Shown one piece after another: positions 1-13,146 of a stretch of 64,000 bases of DNA. Each line of letters starts with the position of its first letter. The stretch's first letter is position 1. A program made the position numbers and the translations under genes. The notes under the pieces are model-generated. The model was not told the DNA's origin. It was given only the letters and a program-made list of their open reading frames with translations, and did no database searches. The DNA lies in NCBI GenBank assembly GCA_964057225.1, contig OZ059894.1:5146001-5210000 (forward strand), given 5' to 3'. The stretch is from Auanema rhodensis (Eukaryota > Nematoda > Chromadorea > Rhabditida > Rhabditidae).

Positions 1-176
1 ATTTATGCTTATTAAGTGTACACGTGATGTGCACTTGGTATGTAACTCGCTTCACGTGAAAGATAAAGGGATGCGGTTTCCAAAATTAGATTCCCGATGT
101 CCATATTAGTCTAAAAACAAATTTTTATTGATATTGGTGCATGGTAACCATGACTTTGAAATTTACGTAAACTTTA
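1..176 (+). repeat. Representative 176-bp monomer
   Basis: This is the first complete unit in the phase used here. Landmarks by position: GTGTACAC palindrome 16-23, CACGTG 21-26, GTGCAC 29-34, TTCACGTGAA palindrome 51-60, a constant GATGCGGTTT stretch near 70-79, an A/T-rich block about 111-135, and the dyad CATGGTAACCATG 140-152. Variable positions across the array cluster at 21-26, 40-48, 53-57, 92-96, 118-119, 128-140, 155-159 and 168-175. The unit starts and ends inside continuous repeat, so the phase is arbitrary. Confidence 0.95.
140..152. other. Constant dyad symmetry in each monomer (example)
   Basis: CATGGTAACCATG has 6-bp arms around a central A and is kept in most units; when the preceding base is altered (GGATGG type) the arms shorten to 5 bp. 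Other dyads in the unit are GTGTACAC, GTGCAC and TTCACGTGAA. Short dyads able to form cruciform-like structures have been described in centromeric satellites; function here is inference. Confidence 0.6.
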
Positions 177-1639
177 ATTTATGCTAATTAAGTGTACACG
201 TGATGTGCACTTGGTACGTAATTCACTTCAAGTCAAAGATAAAGAGATGCGGTTTTCAAAATTAGATTCCCCATGTCCATATTAGTCTAAAAACAAATTT
301 TTGTTGATATTGGTGGATGGTAACCATGACTTTCAAATTTACGTGAACTTCAATTTATGCTAATTAAGTGTACACGTGATGTGCACTTGGTATGTAACTC
401 GCTTCAAGTGAAAGATAAAGAGATGCGGTTTCCAAAATTAGATTCCTCATGTCCATATTAGTCTAAAAACAAATTTTTGTTGATATTGGTGGATGGTAAC
501 CATGACTTTCAAATTTACGTGTACTTCAATTTATGCTTATTAAGTGTACACGTGATGTGCACTTGGTATGTAACTCGCTTCACGTGAAAGATAAAGGGAT
601 GCGGTTTCCAAAATTAGATTCCCGATGTCCATATTAGTCTAAAAACAAATTTTTATTGATATTGGTGCATGGTAACCATGACTTTGAAATTTACGTAAAC
701 TTTAATTTATGCTAATTAAGTGTACACGTGATGTGCACTTGGTACGTAATTCGCTTCAAGTCAAAGATAAAGAGATGCGGTTTTCAAAATTAGATTCCCC
801 ATGTCCATATTAGTCTAAAAACAAATTTTTGTTGATATTGGTGGATGGTAACCATGACTTTCAAATTTACGTGAACTTCAATTTATGCTAATTAAGTGTA
901 CACGTGATGTGCACTTGGTATGTAACTCGCTTCAAGTCAAAGATAAAGAGATGCGGTTTTCAAAATTAGATTCCCCATGTCCATATTAGTCTAAAAACAA
1001 ATTTTTATTAATATTGGTGCATGGTAACCATGACTTTGAAATTTACGTGAACTTTAATTTATGCTAATTAAGTGTACACATAATGTGCACTTGGTATGTA
1101 ACTCGCTTCAAGTGAAAGATAAAGAGATGCGGTTTTTAAAATTAGATTTCGCATGTCCATATTAGTCTAAAAACAAATTTTTATTGATATTGGTGCATGG
1201 TAACCATGACTTTAAAATTTACGTGAACTTTAATTTATGCTAATTAAGTGAACACATGATGTGCACTTGGTATGTAACTCGCTTCACGTGAAAGATAAAG
1301 AGATGCGGTTTTCAAAATTAGATTCCTCATGTCCATATTAGTCTAAAAACGAATTTTTATTGATATTGATGCATGGTAACCATGACTTTGAAATTTACGT
1401 GAACTTTAATTTATGCTTATTAAGTGTACACGTGATGTGCACTTGGTATGTAACTCGCTTCACGTGAAAGATAAAGGGATGCGGTTTTCAAAATTAGATT
1501 CCTCATGTCCATATTAGTCTAAAAACAAATTTTTGTTGATATTGGTGGATGGTAACCATGACTTTCAAATTTACGTGTACTTCAATTTATGCTAATTAAG
1601 TGTACACGTGATGTGCACTTGGTATGTAACTCGCTTCAA

Positions 1640-4600
1640 GTCAAAGATAAAGAGATGCGGTTTTCAAAATTAGATTCCCGATGTCCATATTAGTCTAAAA
1701 ACAAATTTTTATTGATATTGGTGCATGGTAACCATGACTTTGAAATTTACGTGAACTTTAATTTATGCTAATTAAGTGTACACGTGATGTGCACTTGGTA
1801 TGTAACTCGCTTCAAGTCAAAGATAAAGAGATGCGGTTTTCAAAATTAGATTCCCCATGTCCATATTAGTCTAAAAACAAATTTTTATTGATATTGGTGC
1901 ATGGTAACCATGACTTTAAAATTTACGTGAACTTTAATTTATGCTAATTAAGTGTACACATAATGTGCACTTGGTATGTAACTCGCTTCAAGTGAAAGAT
2001 AAAGAGATGCGGTTTCCAAAATTAGATTCCTCATGTCCATATTAGTCTAAAAACAAATTTTTGTTGATATTGGTGGATGGTAACCATGACTTTCAAATTT
2101 ACGTGTACTTCAATTTATGCTAATTAAGTGTACACGTGATGTGCACTTGGTATGTAACTCGCTTCACGTCAAAGATAAAGAGATGCGGTTTTCAAAATTA
2201 GATTCCCGATGTCCATATTAGTCTAAAAACAAATTTTTATTGATATTGGTGCATGGTAACCATGACTTTGAAATTTACGTGAACTTTAATTTATGCTAAT
2301 TAAGTGTACACGTGATGTGCACTTGGTATGTAACTCGCTTCACGTGAAAGATGAAGAGATGCGGTTTTCAAAATTAGATTCCCCATGTCCATATTAGTCT
2401 AAAAACAAATTTTTGTTGATATTGGTGAATGGTAACCATGACTATCAAATTTACGTGAACTTCAATTTATGCTAATTAAGTGTACACGTGATGTGCACTT
2501 GGTATGTAACTCGCTTCACGTCAAAGATAAAGAGATGCGGTTTTCAAAATTAGATTCCCGATGTCAATATTAGTCTAAAAACAAATTTTTGTTGATATTG
2601 GTGGATGGTAACCATGACTTTCAAATTTACGTGAACTTCAATTTATGCTAATTAAGTGTACACGTGATGTGCACTTGGTACGTAATTCGCTTCAAGTCAA
2701 AGATAAAGAGATGCGGTTTTCAAAATTAGATTTCCCATGTCCATATTAGTCTAAAAACAAATTTTTATTAATATTGGTGCATGGTAACCATGACTTTAAA
2801 ATTTACGTGAACTTTAATTTATGCTAATTAAGTGTACACGTGATGTGCACTTGGTATGTAACTCGCTTCAAGTGAAAGATAAAGAGATGCGGTTTTCAAA
2901 ATTAGATTTCGCATGTCCATATTAGTCTAAAAACGAATTTTTATTGATATTGATGCATGGTAACCATGACTTTGAAATTTACGTGAACTTTAATTTATGC
3001 TAATTAAGTGTACACATAATGTGCACTTGGTATGTAACTCGCTTCAAGTGAAAGATAAAGAGATGCGGTTTTCAAAATTAGATTTCGCATGTCCATATTA
3101 GTCTAAAAACGAATTTTTATTGATATTGATGCATGGTAACCATGACTTTGAAATTTACGTGAACTTTAATTTATGCTTATTAAGTGTACACGTGATGTGC
3201 ACTTGGTATGTAACTCGCTTCACGTGAAAGATAAGGGGATGCGGTTTCCAAAATTAGATTCCCGATGTCCATATTAGTCTAAAAACAAATTTTTATTGAT
3301 ATTGGTGCATGGTAACCATGACTTTGAAATTTACGTAAACTTTAATTTATGCTAATTAAGTGTACACGTGATGTGCACTTGGTACGTAATTCGCTTCAAG
3401 TCAAAGATAAAGAGATGCGGTTTTCAAAATTAGATTCCCGATGTCCATATTAGTCTAAAAACAAATTTTTATTGATATTGGTGCATGGTAACCATGACTT
3501 TGAAATTTACGTGAACTTTAATTTATGCTAATTAAGTGTACACGTGATGTGCACTTGGTATGTAACTCGCTTCAAGTCAAAGATAAAGAGATGCGGTTTT
3601 CAAAATTAGATTCCCCATGTCCATATTAGTCTAAAAACAAATTTTTATTGATATTGGTGCATGGTAACCATGACTTTAAAATTTACGTGAACTTTAATTT
3701 ATGCTAATTAAGTGTACACATAATGTGCACTTGGTATGTAACTCGCTTCAAGTGAAAGATAAAGAGATGCGGTTTCCAAAATTAGATTCCTCATGTCCAT
3801 ATTAGTCTAAAAACAAATTTTTGTTGATATTGGTGGATGGTAACCATGACTTTCAAATTTACGTGTACTTCAATTTATGCTAATTAAGTGTACACGTGAT
3901 GTGCACTTGGTATGTAACTCGCTTCACGTCAAAGATAAAGAGATGCGGTTTTCAAAATTAGATTCCCGATGTCCATATTAGTCTAAAAACAAATTTTTAT
4001 TGATATTGGTGCATGGTAACCATGACTTTGAAATTTACGTGAACTTTAATTTATGCTAATTAAGTGTACACGTGATGTGCACTTGGTATGTAACTCGCTT
4101 CACGTGAAAGATGAAGAGATGCGGTTTTCAAAATTAGATTCCCCATGTCCATATTAGTCTAAAAACAAATTTTTGTTGATATTGGTGAATGGTAACCATG
4201 ACTATCAAATTTACGTGAACTTCAATTTATGCTAATTAAGTGTACACGTGATGTGCACTTGGTATGTAACTCGCTTCACGTCAAAGATAAAGAGATGCGG
4301 TTTTCAAAATTAGATTCCCGATGTCCATATTAGTCTAAAAACAAATTTTTGTTGATATTGGTGGATGGTAACCATGACTTTCAAATTTACGTGAACTTCA
4401 ATTTATGCTAATTAAGTGTACACGTGATGTGCACTTGGTACGTAATTCGCTTCAAGTCAAAGATAAAGAGATGCGGTTTTCAAAATTAGATTTCCCATGT
4501 CCATATTAGTCTAAAAACAAATTTTTATTAATATTGGTGCATGGTAACCATGACTTTAAAATTTACGTGAACTTTAATTTATGCTAATTAAGTGTACACG

Positions 4601-5197
4601 TGATGTGCACTTGGTATGTAACTCGCTTCAAGTGAAAGATAAAGAGATGCGGTTTTCAAAATTAGATTTCGCATGTCCATATTAGTCTAAAAACGAATTT
4701 TTATTGATATTGATGCATGGTAACCATGACTTTGAAATTTACGTGAACTTTAATTTATGCTAATTAAGTGTACACATAATGTGCACTTGGTATGTAACTC
4801 GCTTCAAGTGAAAGATAAAGAGATGCGGTTTTCAAAATTAGATTTCGCATGTCCATATTAGTCTAAAAACGAATTTTTATTGATATTGATGCATGGTAAC
4901 CATGACTTTGAAATTTACGTGAACTTTAATTTATGCTTATTAAGTGTACACGTGATGTGCACTTGGTATGTAACTCGCTTCACGTGAAAGATAAGGGGAT
5001 GCGGTTTCCAAAATTAGATTCCCGATGTCCATATTAGTCTAAAAACAAATTTTTATTGATATTGGTGCATGGTAACCATGACTTTGAAATTTACGTAAAC
5101 TTTAATTTATGCTAATTAAGTGTACACGTGATGTGCACTTGGTACGTAATTCGCTTCAAGTCAAAGATAAAGAGATGCGGTTTTCAAAATTAGATTC
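1640..5197 (+). repeat. Ten-unit (1760 bp) tandem duplication
   Basis: About 1,640-3,437 repeats at about 3,400-5,197 with an offset of exactly 1760 bp. Shared rare markers include GGTGAATGG with GACTATCAAA (2425 and 4185), AGATGAAGAG (2350 and 4110) and CACATAATG units. One difference seen is GATGTCAATATT near 2566 versus GATGTCCATATT near 4326. Boundaries are approximate. Confidence 0.85.
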
Positions 5198-5280
5198 CCC
5201 ATGTCCATATTAGTCTAAAAACAAATTTTTGTTGATATTGGTGGATGGTAACCATGACTTTCAAATTTACGTGAACTTCA

Positions 5281-5456
5281 ATTTATGCTAATTAAGTGTA
5301 CACGTGATGTGCACTTGGTATGTAACTCGCTTCAAGTGAAAGATAAAGAGATGCGGTTTCCAAAATTAGATTCCTCATGTCCATATTAGTCTAAAAACAA
5401 ATTTTTATTGATATTGGTGCATGGTAACCATGACTTTGAAATTTACGTAAACTTTA
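5281..5456 (+). repeat. Hybrid monomer from unequal exchange
   Basis: The first half (CAAGTGAAAG, AGAGATGCGGTTTCC, CCTCATG) matches the unit at 353, while the second half (ATTGATATTGGTGCATGG, ACGTAAACTTTAAT) matches the next unit at 529. Upstream similarity to the first copy is at offset 4928 and downstream at 4752. One unit was thus lost by in-register exchange inside this monomer, in its A/T-rich middle. Confidence 0.75.
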
Positions 5457-8448
5457 ATTTATGCTAATTAAGTGTACACGTGATGTGCACTTGGTACGTA
5501 ATTCGCTTCAAGTCAAAGATAAAGAGATGCGGTTTTCAAAATTAGATTCCCCATGTCCATATTAGTCTAAAAACAAATTTTTGTTGATATTGGTGGATGG
5601 TAACCATGACTTTCAAATTTACGTGAACTTCAATTTATGCTAATTAAGTGTACACGTGATGTGCACTTGGTATGTAACTCGCTTCAAGTCAAAGATAAAG
5701 AGATGCGGTTTTCAAAATTAGATTCCCCATGTCCATATTAGTCTAAAAACAAATTTTTATTAATATTGGTGCATGGTAACCATGACTTTGAAATTTACGT
5801 GAACTTTAATTTATGCTAATTAAGTGTACACATAATGTGCACTTGGTATGTAACTCGCTTCAAGTGAAAGATAAAGAGATGCGGTTTTTAAAATTAGATT
5901 TCGCATGTCCATATTAGTCTAAAAACAAATTTTTATTGATATTGGTGCATGGTAACCATGACTTTAAAATTTACGTGAACTTTAATTTATGCTAATTAAG
6001 TGAACACATGATGTGCACTTGGTATGTAACTCGCTTCACGTGAAAGATAAAGAGATGCGGTTTTCAAAATTAGATTCCTCATGTCCATATTAGTCTAAAA
6101 ACGAATTTTTATTGATATTGATGCATGGTAACCATGACTTTGAAATTTACGTGAACTTTAATTTATGCTTATTAAGTGTACACGTGATGTGCACTTGGTA
6201 TGTAACTCGCTTCACGTGAAAGATAAAGGGATGCGGTTTTCAAAATTAGATTCCTCATGTCCATATTAGTCTAAAAACAAATTTTTGTTGATATTGGTGG
6301 ATGGTAACCATGACTTTCAAATTTACGTGTACTTCAATTTATGCTAATTAAGTGTACACGTGATGTGCACTTGGTATGTAACTCGCTTCAAGTCAAAGAT
6401 AAAGAGATGCGGTTTTCAAAATTAGATTCCCGATGTCCATATTAGTCTAAAAACAAATTTTTATTGATATTGGTGCATGGTAACCATGACTTTGAAATTT
6501 ACGTGAACTTTAATTTATGCTAATTAAGTGTACACGTGATGTGCACTTGGTATGTAACTCGCTTCAAGTCAAAGATAAAGAGATGCGGTTTTCAAAATTA
6601 GATTCCCCATGTCCATATTAGTCTAAAAACAAATTTTTATTGATATTGGTGCATGGTAACCATGACTTTAAAATTTACGTGAACTTTAATTTATGCTAAT
6701 TAAGTGTACACATAATGTGCACTTGGTATGTAACTCGCTTCAAGTGAAAGATAAAGAGATGCGGTTTCCAAAATTAGATTCCTCATGTCCATATTAGTCT
6801 AAAAACAAATTTTTGTTGATATTGGTGGATGGTAACCATGACTTTCAAATTTACGTGTACTTCAATTTATGCTAATTAAGTGTACACGTGATGTGCACTT
6901 GGTATGTAACTCGCTTCACGTCAAAGATAAAGAGATGCGGTTTTCAAAATTAGATTCCCGATGTCCATATTAGTCTAAAAACAAATTTTTATTGATATTG
7001 GTGCATGGTAACCATGACTTTGAAATTTACGTGAACTTTAATTTATGCTAATTAAGTGTACACGTGATGTGCACTTGGTATGTAACTCGCTTCACGTGAA
7101 AGATGAAGAGATGCGGTTTTCAAAATTAGATTCCCCATGTCCATATTAGTCTAAAAACAAATTTTTGTTGATATTGGTGAATGGTAACCATGACTATCAA
7201 ATTTACGTGAACTTCAATTTATGCTAATTAAGTGTACACGTGATGTGCACTTGGTATGTAACTCGCTTCACGTCAAAGATAAAGAGATGCGGTTTTCAAA
7301 ATTAGATTCCCGATGTCCATATTAGTCTAAAAACAAATTTTTGTTGATATTGGTGGATGGTAACCATGACTTTCAAATTTACGTGAACTTCAATTTATGC
7401 TAATTAAGTGTACACGTGATGTGCACTTGGTACGTAATTCGCTTCAAGTCAAAGATAAAGAGATGCGGTTTTCAAAATTAGATTTCCCATGTCCATATTA
7501 GTCTAAAAACAAATTTTTATTAATATTGGTGCATGGTAACCATGACTTTAAAATTTACGTGAACTTTAATTTATGCTAATTAAGTGTACACGTGATGTGC
7601 ACTTGGTATGTAACTCGCTTCAAGTGAAAGATAAAGAGATGCGGTTTTCAAAATTAGATTTCGCATGTCCATATTAGTCTAAAAACGAATTTTTATTGAT
7701 ATTGATGCATGGTAACCATGACTTTGAAATTTACGTGAACTTTAATTTATGCTAATTAAGTGTACACATAATGTGCACTTGGTATGTAACTCGCTTCAAG
7801 TGAAAGATAAAGAGATGCGGTTTTCAAAATTAGATTTCGCATGTCCATATTAGTCTAAAAACGAATTTTTATTGATATTGATGCATGGTAACCATGACTT
7901 TGAAATTTACGTGAACTTTAATTTATGCTTATTAAGTGTACACGTGATGTGCACTTGGTATGTAACTCGCTTCACGTGAAAGATAAGGGGATGCGGTTTC
8001 CAAAATTAGATTCCCGATGTCCATATTAGTCTAAAAACAAATTTTTATTGATATTGGTGCATGGTAACCATGACTTTGAAATTTACGTAAACTTTAATTT
8101 ATGCTAATTAAGTGTACACGTGATGTGCACTTGGTACGTAATTCGCTTCAAGTCAAAGATAAAGAGATGCGGTTTTCAAAATTAGATTCCCCATGTCCAT
8201 ATTAGTCTAAAAACAAATTTTTGTTGATATTGGTGGATGGTAACCATGACTTTCAAATTTACGTGAACTTCAATTTATGCTAATTAAGTGTACACGTGAT
8301 GTGCACTTGGTATGTAACTCGCTTCAAGTGAAAGATAAAGAGATGCGGTTTCCAAAATTAGATTCCTCATGTCCATATTAGTCTAAAAACAAATTTTTGT
8401 TGATATTGGTGGATGGTAACCATGACTTTCAAATTTACGTGTACTTCA

Positions 8449-11400
8449 ATTTATGCTTATTAAGTGTACACGTGATGTGCACTTGGTATGTAACTCGCTT
8501 CACGTGAAAGATAAAGGGATGCGGTTTCCAAAATTAGATTCCCGATGTCCATATTAGTCTAAAAACAAATTTTTATTGATATTGGTGCATGGTAACCATG
8601 ACTTTGAAATTTACGTAAACTTTAATTTATGCTAATTAAGTGTACACGTGATGTGCACTTGGTACGTAATTCGCTTCAAGTCAAAGATAAAGAGATGCGG
8701 TTTTCAAAATTAGATTTCGCATGTCCATATTAGTCTAAAAACAAATTTTTATTGATATTGGTGCATGGTAACCATGACTTTAAAATTTACGTGAACTTTA
8801 ATTTATGCTAATTAAGTGAACACATGATGTGCACTTGGTATGTAACTCGCTTCACGTGAAAGATAAAGAGATGCGGTTTTCAAAATTAGATTCCTCATGT
8901 CCATATTAGTCTAAAAACGAATTTTTATTGATATTGATGCATGGTAACCATGACTTTGAAATTTACGTGAACTTTAATTTATGCTTATTAAGTGTACACG
9001 TGATGTGCACTTGGTATGTAACTCGCTTCACGTGAAAGATAAAGGGATGCGGTTTTCAAAATTAGATTCCTCATGTCCATATTAGTCTAAAAACAAATTT
9101 TTGTTGATATTGGTGGATGGTAACCATGACTTTCAAATTTACGTGTACTTCAATTTATGCTAATTAAGTGTACACGTGATGTGCACTTGGTATGTAACTC
9201 GCTTCACGTCAAAGATAAAGAGATGCGGTTTTCAAAATTAGATTCCCGATGTCCATATTAGTCTAAAAACAAATTTTTGTTGATATTGGTGGATGGTAAC
9301 CATGACTTTCAAATTTACGTGAACTTCAATTTATGCTAATTAAGTGTACACGTGATGTGCACTTGGTACGTAATTCGCTTCAAGTCAAAGATAAAGAGAT
9401 GCGGTTTTCAAAATTAGATTTCCCATGTCCATATTAGTCTAAAAACAAATTTTTATTAATATTGGTGCATGGTAACCATGACTTTAAAATTTACGTGAAC
9501 TTTTATTTATGCTAATTAAGTGTACACGTGATGTGCACTTGGTATGTAACTCGCTTCAAGTGAAAGATAAAGAGATGCGGTTTTCAAAATTAGATTTCGC
9601 ATGTCCATATTAGTCTAAAAACAAATTTTTATTGATATTGGTGCATGGTAACCATGACTTTAAAATTTACGTGAACTTTAATTTATGCTGATTAAGTGAA
9701 CACATGATTTGCACTTGGTATGTAACTCGCTTCACGTGAAAGATAAAGAGATGCGGTTTTCAAAATTAGATTCCTCATGTCCATATTAGTCTAAAAACAA
9801 ATTTTTGTTGATATTGGTGGATGGTAACCATGACTTTCAAATTTACGTGTACTTCAATTTATGCTAATTAAGTGTACACGTGATGTGCACTTGGTATGTA
9901 ACTCGCTTCAAGTCAAAGATAAAGAGATGCGGTTTTCAAAATTAGATTTCGCATGTCCATATTAGTCTAAAAACAAATTTTTATTGATATTGATGCATGG
10001 TAACCATGACTTTCAAATTTACGTGTACTTCAATTTATGCTAATTAAGTGTACACGTGATGTGCACTTGGTATGTAACTCGCTTCACGTCAAAGATGAAG
10101 AGATGCGGTTTTCAAAATTAGATTCCCGATGTCCATATTAGTCTAAAAACAAATTTTTGTTGATATTGGTGGATGGTAACCATGACTTTCAAATTTACGT
10201 GAACTTCAATTTATGCTAATTAAGTGTACACGTGATGTGCACTTGGTACGTAATTCGCTTCAAGTCAAAGATAAAGAGATGCGGTTTTCAAAATTAGATT
10301 TCGCATGTCCATATCAGTCTAAAAACGAATTTTTATTGATATTGATGCATGGTAACCATGACTTTGAAATTTACGTGAACTTTAATTTATGCTTATTAAG
10401 TGTACACGTGATGTGCACTTGGTATGTGACTCGCTTCACGTGAAAGATAAAGGGATGCGGTTTCCAAAATTAGATTCCTCATGTCCATATTAGTCTAAAA
10501 ACAAATTTTTGTTGATATTGGTGGATGGTAACCATGACTTTCAAATTTACGTGTATTTCAATTTATGCTAATTAAGTGTACACGTGATGTGCACTTGGTA
10601 TGTAACTCGCTTCACGTCAAAGATAAAGAGATGCGGTTTTCAAAATTAGATTCCCGATGTCCATATTAGTCTAAAAACAAATTTTTATTGATATTGGTGC
10701 ATGGTAACCATGACTTTGAAATTTACGTGAACTTTAATTTATGCTAATTAAGTGTACACGTGATGTGCACTTGGTATGTAACTCGCTTCACGTGAAAGAT
10801 AAAGAGATGCGGTTTTCAAAATTAGATTCCCGATGTCCATATTAGTCTAAAAACAAATTTTTATTGATATTGGTGCATGGTAACCATGACTTTGAAATTT
10901 ACGTGAACTTTAATTTATGCTAATTAAGTGTACACGTGATGTGCACTTGGTATGTAACTCGCTTCACGTCAAAGATGAAGAGATGCGGTTTTCAAAATTA
11001 GATTCCCCATGTCCATATTAGTCTAAAAACAAATTTTTGTTGATATTGGTGGATGGTAACCATGACTTTCAAATTTACGTGAACTTCAATTTATGCTAAT
11101 TAAGTGTACACGTGATGTGCACTTGGTATGTAACTCGCTTCAAGTCAAAGATAAAGAGATGCGGTTTTCAAAATTAGATTCCCGATGTCCATATTAGTCT
11201 AAAAACAAATTTTTATTGATATTGGTGCATGGTAACCATGACTTTGAAATTTACGTGAACTTTAATTTATGCTAATTAAGTGTACACGTGATGTGCACTT
11301 GGTATGTAACTCGCTTCACGTGAAAGATAAAGAGATGCGGTTTTCAAAATTAGATTCCCGATGTCCATATTAGTCTAAAAACAAATTTTTATTGATATTG

Positions 11401-13146
11401 GTGCATGGTAACCATGACTTTGAAATTTACGTGAACTTTAATTTATGCTAATTAAGTGTACACGTGATGTGCACTTGGTATGTAACTCGCTTCACGTCAA
11501 AGATGAAGAGATGCGGTTTTCAAAATTAGATTCCCCATGTCCATATTAGTCTAAAAACAAATTTTTGTTGATATTGGTGGATGGTAACCATGACTTTCAA
11601 ATTTACGTGAACTTCAATTTATGCTAATTAAGTGTACACGTGATGTGCACTTGGTATGTAACTCGCTTCAAGTCAAAGATAAAGAGATGCGGTTTTCAAA
11701 ATTAGATTCCCCATGTCCATATTAGTCTAAAAACAAATTTTTATTAATATTGGTGCATGGTAACCATGACTTTGAAATTTACGTGAACTTTAATTTATGC
11801 TAATTAAGTGTACACGTGATGTGCACTTGGTATGTAACTCGCTTCAAGTCAAAGATAAAGAGATGCGGTTTTCAAAATTAGATTTCGCATGTCCATATTA
11901 GTCTAAAAACAAATTTTTGTTGATATTGGTGGATGGTAACCATGACTTTCAAATTTACGTGTACTTCAATTTATGCTAATTAAGTGTACACGTGATGTGC
12001 ACTTGGTATGTAACTCGCTTCACGTCAAAGATAAAGAGATGCGGTTTTCAAAATTAGATTCCCGATGTCCATATTAGTCTAAAAACATATTTTTATTAAT
12101 ATTGGTGGATGGTAACCATGACTTTAAAATTTACGTGAACTTTAATTTATGCTAATTAAGTGTACACGTGATGTGCACTTGGTATGTAACTCGCTTCAAG
12201 TGAAAGATAAAGAGATGCGGTTTTCAAAATTAGATTTCGCATGTCCATATTAGTCTAAAAACAAATTTTTATTGATATTGGTTCATGGTAACCATGACTT
12301 TAAAATTTACGTGAACTTTAATTTATGCTAATTAAGTGAACACATGATGTGCACTTGGTATGTAACTCGCTTCACGTGAAAGATGAATAGATGCGGTTTC
12401 CAAAATTAGATTCCTCATGTCCATATTAGTCTAAAAACAAATTTTTGTTGATATTGGTGGATGGTAACCATGACTTTCAAATTTACGTGAACTTTAATTT
12501 ATGCTAATTAAGTGTACACATGATGTGCACTTGGTATGTAACTCGCTTCACGTCAAAGATAAAGAGATGCGGTTTTCAAAATTAGATTCCCCATGTCCAT
12601 ATTAGTCTAAAAACAAATTTTTATTAATATTGGTGCATGGTAACCATGACTTTAAAATTTACGTGAACTTTAATTTATGCTAATTAAGTGTACACATGAT
12701 GTGCACTTGGTATGTAACTCGCTTCACGTCAAAGATAAAGAGATGCGGTTTTCAAAATTAGATTCCCCATGTCCATATTAGTCTAAAAACAAATTTTTGT
12801 TGATATTGGTGGATGGTAACCATGACTTTCAAATTTACGTGAACTTTAATTTATGCTAATTAAGTGTACACATGATGTGCACTTGGTATGTAACTCGCTT
12901 CACGTCAAAGATAAAGAGATGCGGTTTTCAAAATTAGATTCCCCATGTCCATATTAGTCTAAAAACAAATTTTTATTAATATTGGTGCATGGTAACCATG
13001 ACTTTAAAATTTACGTGAACTTCAATTTATGCTAATTAAGTGTACACGTGATGTGCACTTGGTACGTAACTCGCTTCAAGTCAAAGATAAAGAGATGCGG
13101 TTTTCAAAATTAGATTTCCCATGTCCATATTAGTCTAAAAACAAAT
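8449..13146 (+). repeat. 45-unit offset duplication, copy 1
   Basis: About 4.7 kb that recurs at 16,369-21,066 at an offset of exactly 7920 bp. It includes the rare CATATCAGTC change at about 10,311 and AAAACATATTT at about 12,084. Few differences were seen, for example GTGTATTTC near 10552 against GTGTACTTC near 18472, and TTTTATTTATG near 9500 against TTTAATTTATG. The near-identity indicates recent duplication. Confidence 0.87.

Larger units (their letters stand above)
705..8189 (+). repeat. 27-unit (4752 bp) offset duplication
   Basis: Sequence from 705 to about 3,437 recurs at 5,457 to about 8,189. Diagnostic sites: GGTTTTTAAAATT at 1131 and 5883, CACATAATG near 1077 and 5829, GATAAGGGG near 3230 and 7982. 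The leading part, 1-528, matches from 4929 at offset 4928, one unit more. The one-unit difference is taken up by a hybrid monomer at 5281-5456. Confidence 0.82.

Noticed and set aside
45-62. Possible CENP-B box (TTCG....A..CGGG)
   Set aside because: Units with AATTCGCTTCAAGTC match the TTCG and the internal A but lack CGGG at the required spacing. The CGGG seen on the other strand (ATCGGGAAT) lacks the upstream TTCG.
10213-10443. 76-codon ORF on the + strand
   Set aside because: It is a reading through one satellite unit into the next, open because the usual TAT-TAG is changed to TAT-CAG near 10,311. The 176-bp unit changes frame each copy, there is no family similarity I can see, and thousands of neighbouring bases are the same non-coding repeat.
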